NCBI GenBank assembly: GCA_026987255.1
Contig: JALSNA010000071.1
Coordinates: forward strand, 1-5,088
Source: Hyphomicrobiales bacterium
GTDB lineage: Bacteria > Pseudomonadota > Alphaproteobacteria > Rhizobiales > Aestuariivirgaceae
Length of the DNA: 5,088 bases
Reading direction: 5' to 3'
A program made the position numbers and the translations under genes. Under the pieces are notes generated by a model. The model was given only the letters and a program-made list of their open reading frames with translations, made no database searches and was not told the DNA's origin. How positions within the stretch are numbered: position 1 is the stretch's first letter; the number at the start of each line of letters is the position of its first letter. Shown here piece by piece: positions 1 through 4,865 of the stretch.

Positions 1-189
1 CTGTCCACCACCATGGCCCGCCTCGATCAGGATCTCAAGCGCGGCGCCCGCCTGCTCGCCCGGCTGCAAACGCCCACATCCGCGGCCCGCTCCGCCTGCC
101 GCATCACCCGCGCCATCCTGCGCGCCGGGATCAGGGCCGCCAGCGGCACACGCCCGGATGCCCCGAAGGAAACCACGACGGCCGCGTGA
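1..189 (+). CDS. 3' end of an unrecognised protein gene (partial)
   Basis: Frame 1 is open from the window edge to a TGA at 187-189 and gives 62 residues of a C-terminus. Nearly every codon ends in G or C, as in the other genes here, which favours this frame over the overlapping minus-strand frame that runs into mepA. The peptide is rich in Arg and Ala, includes the stretch ARLDQDLKRGARLLARLQ that would form an amphipathic helix, and ends in a Thr/Ala-rich tail. I recognise no domain and the N-terminal part lies outside the window, so no function is proposed. The gene converges on mepA with only 37 nt between the two stop codons, and no obvious terminator hairpin lies in that gap. It could still be a chance open frame, since only 62 codons are visible. 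Confidence 0.5.
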   Translation: MSTTMARLDQDLKRGARLLARLQTPTSAARSACRITRAILRAGIRAASGTRPDAPKETTTAA

Positions 190-226
190 AAGCCGCAAGC
201 AACCGAAGCCACGTCCAGCGCACAGA

Positions 227-1234
227 TCAGCGCGCCGTCAGCACCATGCGGCACTGGGGCGGCAGTTTGTCCAGCGTCAGGACGGGTTTGGGCTTGTGCC
301 TTTTCGGCCGTGGCCGCGGCAGGGGGATGCCGTGATAGAATTTCGGCTTCGGCTTGGGGCGCACCCAGGGGCGGTCCGAATACCAATAGGCCAGCTCCGC
401 GCCGCAGCCGGTGCCGTCCTTCGGGTGCGGATCGCCCTGGTTCTTGCAATATTGCGCCCCCGGCGGGCAGCGCAGGCGCACGTGGAAATGATAGTTGTGG
501 CCATAATAGGGGCGCACCTTGGCCAGCCAGGCGCGGTTTGCATCGCCGTTGCGCCGTGACCAGTCACACAGGTATTTCTTGATCGGCGGATGGACGAAAA
601 TGCGCTGCACCAGCGGGTTCATGGCCGCCCGCCGGATGAGCCGCGCATGGGCCGGGGTGAAGCGCTGCGGATTGATCCGCTTGCGGTCCAGCACCATGAG
701 CCTGGCGGACATTGTCTCGCGCTCCTTGCGCGAGAGCACATGATCGGGCATGGGCGTCAGCCAGATATCGGCATCCAGCCCGATCTGGTGCGAGGCATGG
801 CCGGTGAGCATGGGCCCGCCGCGCGGTTGCGACATGTCGCCGATGAGCAGCCCCGGCCAGCCATCCTGGGCCTGGGCATCTATGGCCAGCTTCTTGAGAA
901 ACTCCACCAGCACCGGCATGCCCCAGTTGCGGTTGCGCGACAGGCGCATGACCTGCCAGGCGCTGCCGTTGATGGGCATGGCCACCGCCCCGGCCAGACA
1001 GCCGCGCGAATAAAAGCCGATGGGCTGTGGCGGCAGGGGGGCGGGGGTTTTCACATGGCCGAAAAGCTGCTTGGCGGGAATGGTGCCGGTGCGCACATCG
1101 GTGCTGCGGGAAGCCGGGGCGAAATTGGCTTTCGCCGTGCCCGCCATGGCCACATCCGGCGCCACAAGCGCCATCCCCAGCCCCGCGATGGCGAGGATGG
1201 ATGCCACAAGGGGCCTATTTCTTGCGGAAGGCAT
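227..1234 (-). CDS. mepA: Penicillin-insensitive murein endopeptidase MepA (peptidase family M74)
   Basis: This zinc peptidase family cleaves D-Ala-meso-DAP cross-links in peptidoglycan in the periplasm. The 335-residue product starts with a signal peptide (basic start, hydrophobic residues about 9-24, likely cleavage after AMA near residue 31). The M74 motifs are intact: GHASHQIGLDAD at 145-156 and GHNYHFH at 245-251. By spacing, H149, D156 and H251 match the E. coli zinc ligands H113, D120 and H211, while H246 and H249 match H206 and H209. A Pro/Lys/Arg-rich tail (about 290-318) and a short end with one Cys make it longer than E. coli MepA (about 274 residues). The ATG at 1234 was chosen because it gives a clean signal peptide; the frame stays open further upstream but only as an antisense-free shadow of sspB. 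The start lies 20 nt inside sspB, with no good Shine-Dalgarno sequence, so translational coupling to sspB is likely. Confidence 0.93.
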   Translation of the reverse strand: MPSARNRPLVASILAIAGLGMALVAPDVAMAGTAKANFAPASRSTDVRTGTIPAKQLFGHVKTPAPLPPQPIGFYSRGCLAGAVAMPINGSAWQVMRLSRNRNWGMPVLVEFLKKLAIDAQAQDGWPGLLIGDMSQPRGGPMLTGHASHQIGLDADIWLTPMPDHVLSRKERETMSARLMVLDRKRINPQRFTPAHARLIRRAAMNPLVQRIFVHPPIKKYLCDWSRRNGDANRAWLAKVRPYYGHNYHFHVRLRCPPGAQYCKNQGDPHPKDGTGCGAELAYWYSDRPWVRPKPKPKFYHGIPLPRPRPKRHKPKPVLTLDKLPPQCRMVLTAR

Positions 1235-1739
1235 CGAGTGACACGATCTTTTCTGCCTCGCCGGAGGGCTCTTGCATGACTTCTGTCTCTGCCTTGCGCC
1301 TGATGTCATCCCCGGCGTCCGGCCCCAGCTTGAGGATGGCCTCTTGCTCCACGGGCGAGACCTCGAATTGCAGGCCGAATTGCACCGCCGGGTCGAAGAA
1401 GCCCTTGATGGCATCGAAGGGGATGACCAGCTTCTCCGGGATGTTGTCGAAGGACAGATCCACCTCGAAACGGTTGGCATGCACCTTCAGGTTCCAGAAC
1501 TGATGCTGGATGATGATGGTCATTTCCTCCGGATACTTCTTGCGCAGCCGCTCCGACATGCCGACATCGGGCCGGGTGGTGTCGAAGGCGATGAAGAAAT
1601 GATGATTGCCCGGCAATCCCTCGCGCTCGACGCGCATGAGCGCCAGCTTGACCACCTGGCGCAGGGCCGATTGCGCCAGCAGGTCATAGCGCATCAGGTC
1701 CTCGGCGGCGCCGGAGCCGTTTTTGTTTTCGTCCGTCAT
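1215..1739 (-). CDS. sspB: SspB, ClpXP protease adaptor (alphaproteobacterial type)
   Basis: SspB binds the ssrA tag and tethers tagged proteins to the ClpX ATPase in the cytoplasm. The 174-residue product has the SspB core at about 15-125, with recognisable blocks DLMRYDLLAQSALRQVV (15-31), GNHHFFIAFDT (44-54), YPEEMTIIIQHQFWNL (69-84) and IPFDAIKGFFDPAVQFGL (106-123). An acidic, probably flexible linker follows. The end, KIVSLDAFRKK (164-174), is the conserved ClpX-docking (XB) tail. Length and layout match SspB-alpha proteins such as that of Caulobacter. The ATG at 1739 has AGGA 9 nt upstream. The gene shares 20 nt with mepA downstream and lies two genes after ssrA on the same strand, which fits its role. 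A promoter with a perfect TATAAT lies about 80 nt upstream. Confidence 0.95.
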   Translation of the reverse strand: MTDENKNGSGAAEDLMRYDLLAQSALRQVVKLALMRVEREGLPGNHHFFIAFDTTRPDVGMSERLRKKYPEEMTIIIQHQFWNLKVHANRFEVDLSFDNIPEKLVIPFDAIKGFFDPAVQFGLQFEVSPVEQEAILKLGPDAGDDIRRKAETEVMQEPSGEAEKIVSLDAFRKK

Positions 1740-1790
1740 GCTTTCATGTCCTGAAACAGGAAGACTTGTGCGGCAAACAGTGCTCTTCCC

Positions 1791-1815
1791 CGCCTTGCGG
1801 GATTAACGCAAGGCG
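1791..1815. repeat. Perfect 9-bp inverted repeat just downstream of the sspB -10 box
   Basis: CGCCTTGCG (1791-1799) and CGCAAGGCG (1807-1815) are exact reverse complements around a 7-nt centre. One arm begins 1 bp from the TATAAT and covers the predicted transcription start, which is a typical place for a repressor operator. It could also form a hairpin in RNA, but no T-run follows on either strand, so a terminator for the upstream gene is less likely. Confidence 0.55.
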
Positions 1816-1816
1816 C

Positions 1817-1846
1817 ATTATATACCCATCCGGGGCGCGGGGAAAA
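1817..1846 (-). promoter_or_regulatory. Predicted sigma-70-type promoter for sspB
   Basis: On the minus strand a perfect TATAAT lies at 1822-1817. The -35 region is weak: TTTCCC (1845-1840) at 17 bp or TTTTCC (1846-1841) at 18 bp. Transcription would start near 1810, giving a leader of about 70 nt before the sspB start at 1739. It lies in the 164-nt gap after the FliO-like gene, so sspB-mepA probably has its own promoter. The poor -35 suggests a regulated or activator-dependent promoter, but this is inference. Confidence 0.5.
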
Positions 1847-1903
1847 CAGATTTCACCTGATGGCCAATTCAAAAGGCCGGCAACACAAGAGAGGGAAAAA
1901 TCC

Positions 1904-2377
1904 TCAGCCATCTTCGCGCCGCATGGGCGGCACCGGCGGCACCCGCGGCTCGGCCGCGGAAGGATGCGGCGCGAAGGGAGCGGGATCTTCATAGACCGCT
2001 TCGGGCGCATGGCCTTGCGGCTCAGGCTCCGGGATGTGCTCTGGCGGCGGCGGGGCGCGCCGCGGCGCGGGGCGCGGCCTGGGCTCCAGGGCCGGCCGGT
2101 GAAAGACCTCCGGCTCTTCTTGCTCCGCGCGCATAATGCCCTGTTCGATGACCAGATCGTTCTCGCCACCGGTCAGGATGAGATGTTCCACGTCATCGCG
2201 GCGCACCAGCACCAGCCGGCGCTCCTTGTCGATGGAAAAATGCTCCACCACGCCGATGCGCCGCCCCTTGCGCCCGCCTGCGCCCGTGCGCTGCATGTTG
2301 CGGTAAATGACGATGGCGGCATAGATCAAGGCCAGCAGGATGACCAGGGCCAGAGCATAATAGATCAAGGTATCCAT
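1904..2377 (-). CDS. FliO-like single-span membrane protein with proline-rich tail
   Basis: The 157-residue product has one N-terminal membrane helix (about 4-26), a short basic stretch (TGAGGRKGRR, 31-40), and a small conserved-looking domain at 40-81 that includes RIGVVEHFSID and RRLVLVRRDDVEHLIL. This pattern resembles the FliO family, whose true members help assemble the flagellar export gate, and alphaproteobacterial proteins like this are often labelled FliO. The rest (about 87-151) is rich in Pro, Glu and Arg and probably disordered in the cytoplasm. There is no flagellar gene nearby, so a flagellar role is doubtful. The ATG at 2377 was preferred over an in-frame ATG 13 codons upstream because GAGGGGG lies 6 nt before it and the protein then begins directly with the membrane helix. 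It sits between ssrA and sspB on the same strand, with promoter-like elements upstream. Confidence 0.8.
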   Translation of the reverse strand: MDTLIYYALALVILLALIYAAIVIYRNMQRTGAGGRKGRRIGVVEHFSIDKERRLVLVRRDDVEHLILTGGENDLVIEQGIMRAEQEEPEVFHRPALEPRPRPAPRRAPPPPEHIPEPEPQGHAPEAVYEDPAPFAPHPSAAEPRVPPVPPMRREDG

Positions 2378-2383
2378 GACATG

Positions 2384-2390
2384 CCCCCTC
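2384..2390 (-). promoter_or_regulatory. Ribosome binding site that sets the FliO-like start
   Basis: GAGGGGG on the minus strand lies 6 nt before the ATG at 2377. The alternative ATG at 2416 would place this site inside the coding region and would add 13 polar residues ahead of the membrane helix. Confidence 0.75.
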
Positions 2391-2439
2391 AGGCTGAAAG
2401 ACGCGGACCTTGGCATCTTTCGGGTTTGAATTGCCCACC

Positions 2440-2468
2440 ACTATAGCCCAAGGCGCGGATAACCGCAA
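2440..2468 (-). promoter_or_regulatory. Possible promoter for the FliO-like gene
   Basis: On the minus strand TTGCGG (2468-2463, three of six consensus bases) and TATAGT (2445-2440, five of six) are separated by 17 bp. They lie in the gap between the end of ssrA and the gene start at 2377. A short palindrome GCGG-ATAA-CCGC (2455-2466) overlaps the spacer and the -35 box. This is a pattern match only. Confidence 0.35.
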
Positions 2469-2523
2469 AAACGGCTTTGCCCATGCCACATGCGCGGCCG
2501 GTTGGTGCTCATGAAAGGGGATG

Positions 2524-2567
2524 TCTGAAAGAAAAGCGAGAGGGCTTCTGTTGCCAGGCGCCCTCTC
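2524..2567 (-). terminator. 3' hairpin and probable intrinsic terminator of ssrA
   Basis: On the minus strand GAGAGGGC (2567-2560) and GCCCTCTC (2545-2538) form a perfect 8-bp stem around a 14-nt loop, followed by a T-rich run GCTTTTCTTTC. The stem is probably also a structural part of the coding piece, so it may serve both as RNA structure and as terminator. Confidence 0.65.
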
Positions 2568-2576
2568 AAAGCCCCG

Positions 2577-2598
2577 CCTGATCTGGCTAAAGATCAGG
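2577..2598 (-). other. Perfect 8-bp hairpin in the tmRNA coding piece
   Basis: CCTGATCT and AGATCAGG pair around a 6-nt loop, between the tag stop codon and the terminal hairpin. It is most simply a helix of the tmRNA coding piece. Confidence 0.6.
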
Positions 2599-2627
2599 AG
2601 TTGAAGTTTCGATAACCGGACACTGCC

Positions 2628-2666
2628 TTACGCAGCGACGGCCACCGGAGCATAGTTGTCGTTGGC
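2628..2666 (-). other. tmRNA tag reading frame (ANDNYAPVAVAA-stop)
   Basis: Twelve codons from the resume codon GCC (2666-2664) to TAA (2630-2628) encode ANDNYAPVAVAA. With the alanine carried by tmRNA itself, the added tag would be A plus these residues. The C-terminal AA is the ClpX recognition end, and the N-terminal part (ANDNY) is where SspB binds tags in studied species. The frame is preceded by TATAGTT, similar to the sequence before the resume codon in other tmRNAs. Confidence 0.93.
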
Positions 2667-2752
2667 AACTATAAGGTTTGGACCGTTACGGCGGTGCCTC
2701 AACCGGGCGAAGGGTCTGTCCTTTGGCTCCCCGTCGAAACTGTTTCGCCCCC

Positions 2753-2780
2753 ATCAGATGAACCGCTGATGCGGCCCATG
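2753..2780 (-). other. Internal spacer removed from the tmRNA precursor
   Basis: These 28 nt separate the CCA end of the acceptor piece from the GGGGGCG start of the coding piece. They include CCGC-ATCA-GCGG, which can form a small hairpin. In two-piece tmRNAs the matching segment is cut out by tRNA-type processing (RNase P makes the new 5' end). The limits are inferred from the acceptor-stem pairing. Confidence 0.8.
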
Positions 2781-2867
2781 TGGTGGAGGCGCCGGGTACC
2801 GCCCCCGGGTCCGAGGAGTTATTGCGACAGCCGTTTATCGCCATAGCCCGTTCAACCGGGCAGTCCC

Positions 2868-2896
2868 AATATAAGCGCCCGATCATGGCTTTTGAA
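2868..2896 (-). promoter_or_regulatory. Predicted ssrA promoter
   Basis: On the minus strand TTCAAA (2896-2891, four of six) and TATATT (2873-2868, five of six) are spaced 17 bp apart. Transcription would start near 2861, right at the first hairpin of the acceptor piece. The -35 box is only 26 nt after the end of the PEBP gene. Confidence 0.6.
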
Positions 2897-2922
2897 GGGC
2901 GGAAGAAACAATTTTTTGCTCC

Positions 2923-3471
2923 TCACCGCCCCTTTTCGTAAATCCCCACCAGTTCCGCCTTTGCAAGAACGTGGCCTTTCATGGCTTCCAGGAGGGCGGG
3001 CTTGGTCAGGGGCTCATGGGGCAATGGGGCATCCAGGGCATAGAGCCTGAAAAAGTAGCGGTGCGCGCCGATGGGCGGACATGGGCCGCCGTAGCCCTGC
3101 CGGTGCCAGTCGTTGATGCCCTCCACCGCGCCTTGCGGCATGGCCTTCATGGATGCGCCCTCCGCCAGCCCCTTTGCCTGTGGCGGGATGTTGGCCACCA
3201 CCCAGTGCACCCAGGTCATGCGCGGCGCGGCCGGATCCGGGGCATCCGGATCGTCGACGATGAGCGCCAGGGCGCGGGTGCCTTCCGGCACATCCCGCCA
3301 GGCCAGCGGCGGCGAGATGTCCGCGCCCTCGCAGGTATATTTCGCCGGGATCCGTTCATCCGGTGCAAAAGCCTCCGAGAAGATTTCCATGCCGGCCTCC
3401 ATCGCCAGACCCTGCGCCTGCATCGCAAGCGCCATCGCCCCCGTCATCAGCAAATATGGGAAAGCTCTCAT
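2923..3471 (-). CDS. Secreted PEBP-family protein (YbhB/YbcL, Raf kinase inhibitor-like)
   Basis: The 182-residue product has a signal peptide (MR start, hydrophobic about 3-18, cleavage probably near 23-25), so it should act in the periplasm. The mature part matches the PEBP fold. The first signature is DDPDAPDP (73-80) followed by WVHWVVANIP (87-96) with H89. The second is GPCPPIGAHRYFFRLYALD (129-147) with H137 and Y139. These residues form the small anion or phospholipid-head pocket of the family. The biochemical role of bacterial members is poorly known. The ATG at 3471 was chosen because it starts a good signal peptide; a weak GGA lies about 8 nt upstream. The frame stays open further upstream, but those ATGs extend into the oppositely oriented DUF2853 gene. 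It is divergent from DUF2853 and lies just upstream of ssrA on the same strand, with no clear terminator between. Confidence 0.9.
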   Translation of the reverse strand: MRAFPYLLMTGAMALAMQAQGLAMEAGMEIFSEAFAPDERIPAKYTCEGADISPPLAWRDVPEGTRALALIVDDPDAPDPAAPRMTWVHWVVANIPPQAKGLAEGASMKAMPQGAVEGINDWHRQGYGGPCPPIGAHRYFFRLYALDAPLPHEPLTKPALLEAMKGHVLAKAELVGIYEKGR

Positions 3472-3629
3472 GGTTTTTCCAATCCGTATCTTGTCACACC
3501 CTACCGCCAGCGTGCACTTTTGCATTAAGCGGCGAATCCGGCTAGGGTTTGACGATGGTTCCTCCCGGTTCGCGTGACAACGGGCCGGACAGGGGGCTGT
3601 TGCAATAACCGGAACCAACAGACATTGCC

Positions 3630-3637
3630 AAGGAGGT
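3630..3637 (+). promoter_or_regulatory. Strong ribosome binding site of the DUF2853 gene
   Basis: AAGGAGGT is a near-perfect Shine-Dalgarno sequence 8 nt before the ATG at 3646. It fixes this start over an in-frame ATG at 3574 and suggests high translation. Confidence 0.85.
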
Positions 3638-3645
3638 CTCATCCC

Positions 3646-3966
3646 ATGGCCGACATTTCCAAGTATCTCAAAGACGTGCAGCGCTATGACGCCAAGGCCA
3701 ATGAAAAGGCCGTGGAGACCATCGTCAAGTATCTGGGCATCGCCCTGCGCTCGCGCGATGCCTCGCTGGTCTCGTGCTCCGACGACAGCGAGCTCGACCG
3801 GGTGCGCAAGGGCTTTTGCGTCAAGAAGCTGGGGCTGGACGCCGATGCCGCCGCCGCGGCGGTGAAGAAGACCTGCGAGACCATGAAGGGCGATCGCAAC
3901 AAGAACCGCGTCACCTTCTATTACCTGGTCGCCCAGGCCTCCGGCACCATGGACAAGCTGATATAA
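3646..3966 (+). CDS. DUF2853 family protein
   Basis: The 106-residue product is small, charged and without signal peptide or membrane helix, so it is probably cytoplasmic. It matches my recollection of DUF2853, a family common in alphaproteobacteria: [19 protein letters not shown] near the start, then [20 protein letters not shown] (27-46), a central CVKKLGLD segment, and near the end [20 protein letters not shown] (77-96). It should be almost all helical. Cysteines are at 44, 58 and 77. The function of the family is not known to me. It has a very strong ribosome binding site and is divergent from the PEBP gene; I found no convincing promoter in the 174-nt gap between them. thyA follows 89 nt downstream on the same strand, with two hairpins in between. 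Confidence 0.88.
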   Translation: MADISKYLKDVQRYDAKANEKAVETIVKYLGIALRSRDASLVSCSDDSELDRVRKGFCVKKLGLDADAAAAAVKKTCETMKGDRNKNRVTFYYLVAQASGTMDKLI

Positions 3967-3976
3967 GGCCAAAAAC

Positions 3977-4026
3977 CCGGCATGGCCGGAAGACGCGCCT
4001 GGCGGAGCAGGATTTCGCCAGGCGCG
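3977..4026 (+). promoter_or_regulatory. Two tandem hairpins between the DUF2853 gene and thyA
   Basis: The first is CCGGC-ATG-GCCGG (3977-3989). The second is a perfect 11-bp inverted repeat, CGCGCCTGGCG (3994-4004) and CGCCAGGCGCG (4016-4026), around an 11-nt loop. The second is very GC-rich and should be stable in RNA. The sequence after it is ATTGTGCGTCT, not a T-run, so a classical terminator is not supported. It may end or attenuate the upstream transcript, stabilise its 3' end, or act in the thyA leader; it ends 29 nt before the thyA ATG. Confidence 0.6.
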
Positions 4027-4055
4027 ATTGTGCGTCTGACTGGCGGGATCCATCC

Positions 4056-4850
4056 ATGCAGCAATATCTCGATCTCATGCGCCGCGTGCTGGAAACCGGC
4101 GCGCGCAAGGATGACCGCACCGGCACCGGGACGCTGAGCGTCTTCGGCCACCAGATGCGCTTCGATCTGGCGCGGGGCTTTCCCCTGCTGACCACCAAGA
4201 AACTGCACATCCGCTCCATCATCCACGAGCTTCTGTGGTTTTTGCGCGGCGATACCAACATCGGCTGGCTCAACGAGCACGGCGTCAGCATCTGGGACGA
4301 ATGGGCCGACGAGAAGGGCGATCTTGGCCCCATCTACGGGGCCCAATGGCGCTGCTGGCCCGATGGAAAGGGCGGATGCATCGACCAGATCGCCCAGATC
4401 GTCGAGCAGATCCGCACCAATCCCGATTCGCGGCGCATCATCGTCTCGGCCTGGAACGTCGCCGACGTGCCGCGCATGGCCCTGCCGCCATGTCATCTGC
4501 TGTTTCAGTTCCACGTGGCAAGCGGGCGCCTTTCCTGCCAGCTCTACCAGCGCTCGGCCGACATCTTCCTCGGCGTGCCCTTCAACATCGCCTCCTATGC
4601 CCTGCTGACCCACATGGTGGCCCATGTGACGGGGCTGAAGGCGGGGGATTTCGTCCATACCCTCGGCGATGCGCACCTGTATCTCAACCACCTGGAGCAG
4701 GCGAAAACCCAGCTTGCGCGCGCCCCGCGCCCGCTTCCCAGGCTAAAGATCGCCCGCAAGGTTGACAATCTGGACGATTTCCGCTTTGAGGATTTCATCA
4801 TCAGCGGATACGATCCCCATCCCCATATCAAGGCCCCGGTGGCCGTGTGA
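4056..4850 (+). CDS. thyA: Thymidylate synthase ThyA
   Basis: ThyA methylates dUMP to dTMP using methylene-tetrahydrofolate, which it converts to dihydrofolate, in the cytoplasm. The product is 264 residues, the same length as E. coli ThyA, and the residues fall at the same numbers. The catalytic Cys146 is in [12 protein letters not shown]. The phosphate-binding arginines are R21, R126, R127 and R166. E58 and W80 are present, N177 is in [11 protein letters not shown], and H207 and Y209 are in [12 protein letters not shown]. Nothing is missing, so it should be active. The ATG at 4056 gives the standard N-terminus [14 protein letters not shown]; only a weak GGGA precedes it. It follows DUF2853 by 89 nt. 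A small unknown gene starts 15 nt downstream. No folA is visible in the window. Confidence 0.98.
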   Translation: MQQYLDLMRRVLETGARKDDRTGTGTLSVFGHQMRFDLARGFPLLTTKKLHIRSIIHELLWFLRGDTNIGWLNEHGVSIWDEWADEKGDLGPIYGAQWRCWPDGKGGCIDQIAQIVEQIRTNPDSRRIIVSAWNVADVPRMALPPCHLLFQFHVASGRLSCQLYQRSADIFLGVPFNIASYALLTHMVAHVTGLKAGDFVHTLGDAHLYLNHLEQAKTQLARAPRPLPRLKIARKVDNLDDFRFEDFIISGYDPHPHIKAPVAV

Positions 4851-4865
4851 TCTGGCGCGTGACCC

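Larger units (their letters stand above)
2536..2864 (-). ncRNA. ssrA: Circularly permuted two-piece tmRNA (alphaproteobacterial ssrA)
   Basis: tmRNA frees stalled ribosomes and adds a degradation tag to the unfinished protein. On the minus strand the order is acceptor piece, spacer, coding piece, which is the permuted form. The acceptor piece starts near 2862 with a 5-bp hairpin (2861-2846) and ends in CGCCTCCACCA at 2791-2781. A 28-nt spacer (2780-2753) that would be cut out follows. The coding piece starts with GGGGGCG (2752-2746) and the tRNA-like AAACAGTTTCGAC. The two ends pair as a 7-bp acceptor stem with a G3-U70 wobble and A73, the alanine identity signals. GGGGAG (2732-2727) pairs with CTCCTC (2818-2813) as the long helix joining the pieces. 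The tag frame (2666-2628) reads ANDNYAPVAVAA then TAA. Two hairpins end the gene. The exact ends are inferred. Confidence 0.95.

Noticed and set aside
590..1279. A 229-codon plus-strand open frame
   Set aside because: It is antisense to mepA, which carries intact M74 motifs.
1235..1480. Upstream extension of the mepA frame
   Set aside because: It overlaps sspB in another frame, and the extra residues (Ser/Arg/Pro-rich) precede the signal peptide.
1803..1820. Possible CtrA site (TTAA ... TTA)
   Set aside because: The half-site spacing does not fit the 7-bp spacing of CtrA boxes.
1990..2095. GC-rich low-complexity stretch
   Set aside because: It is explained by Pro, Arg and Glu codons in the tail of the FliO-like protein; no regular repeat unit is present.
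1766..2446. A 226-codon plus-strand open frame
   Set aside because: It is antisense to the FliO-like gene and the sspB promoter. It reflects GC-rich codon bias on the other strand and has no recognisable domain.
2686..2886. A 66-codon minus-strand open frame
   Set aside because: It lies within the tmRNA gene, crosses the CCA end and the processing spacer, and its codons are unlike those of the real genes.
3549..3577. TTGACG as a -35 box for the DUF2853 gene
   Set aside because: No acceptable -10 box lies 16-18 bp downstream.
3472..4053. Long N-terminal extension of the PEBP frame
   Set aside because: It lies antisense to the DUF2853 gene with its near-perfect ribosome binding site, and it would bury the signal peptide in the middle of the protein.
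3921..4691. A 256-codon minus-strand open frame
   Set aside because: It is antisense to thyA, whose catalytic and binding residues are all in place.
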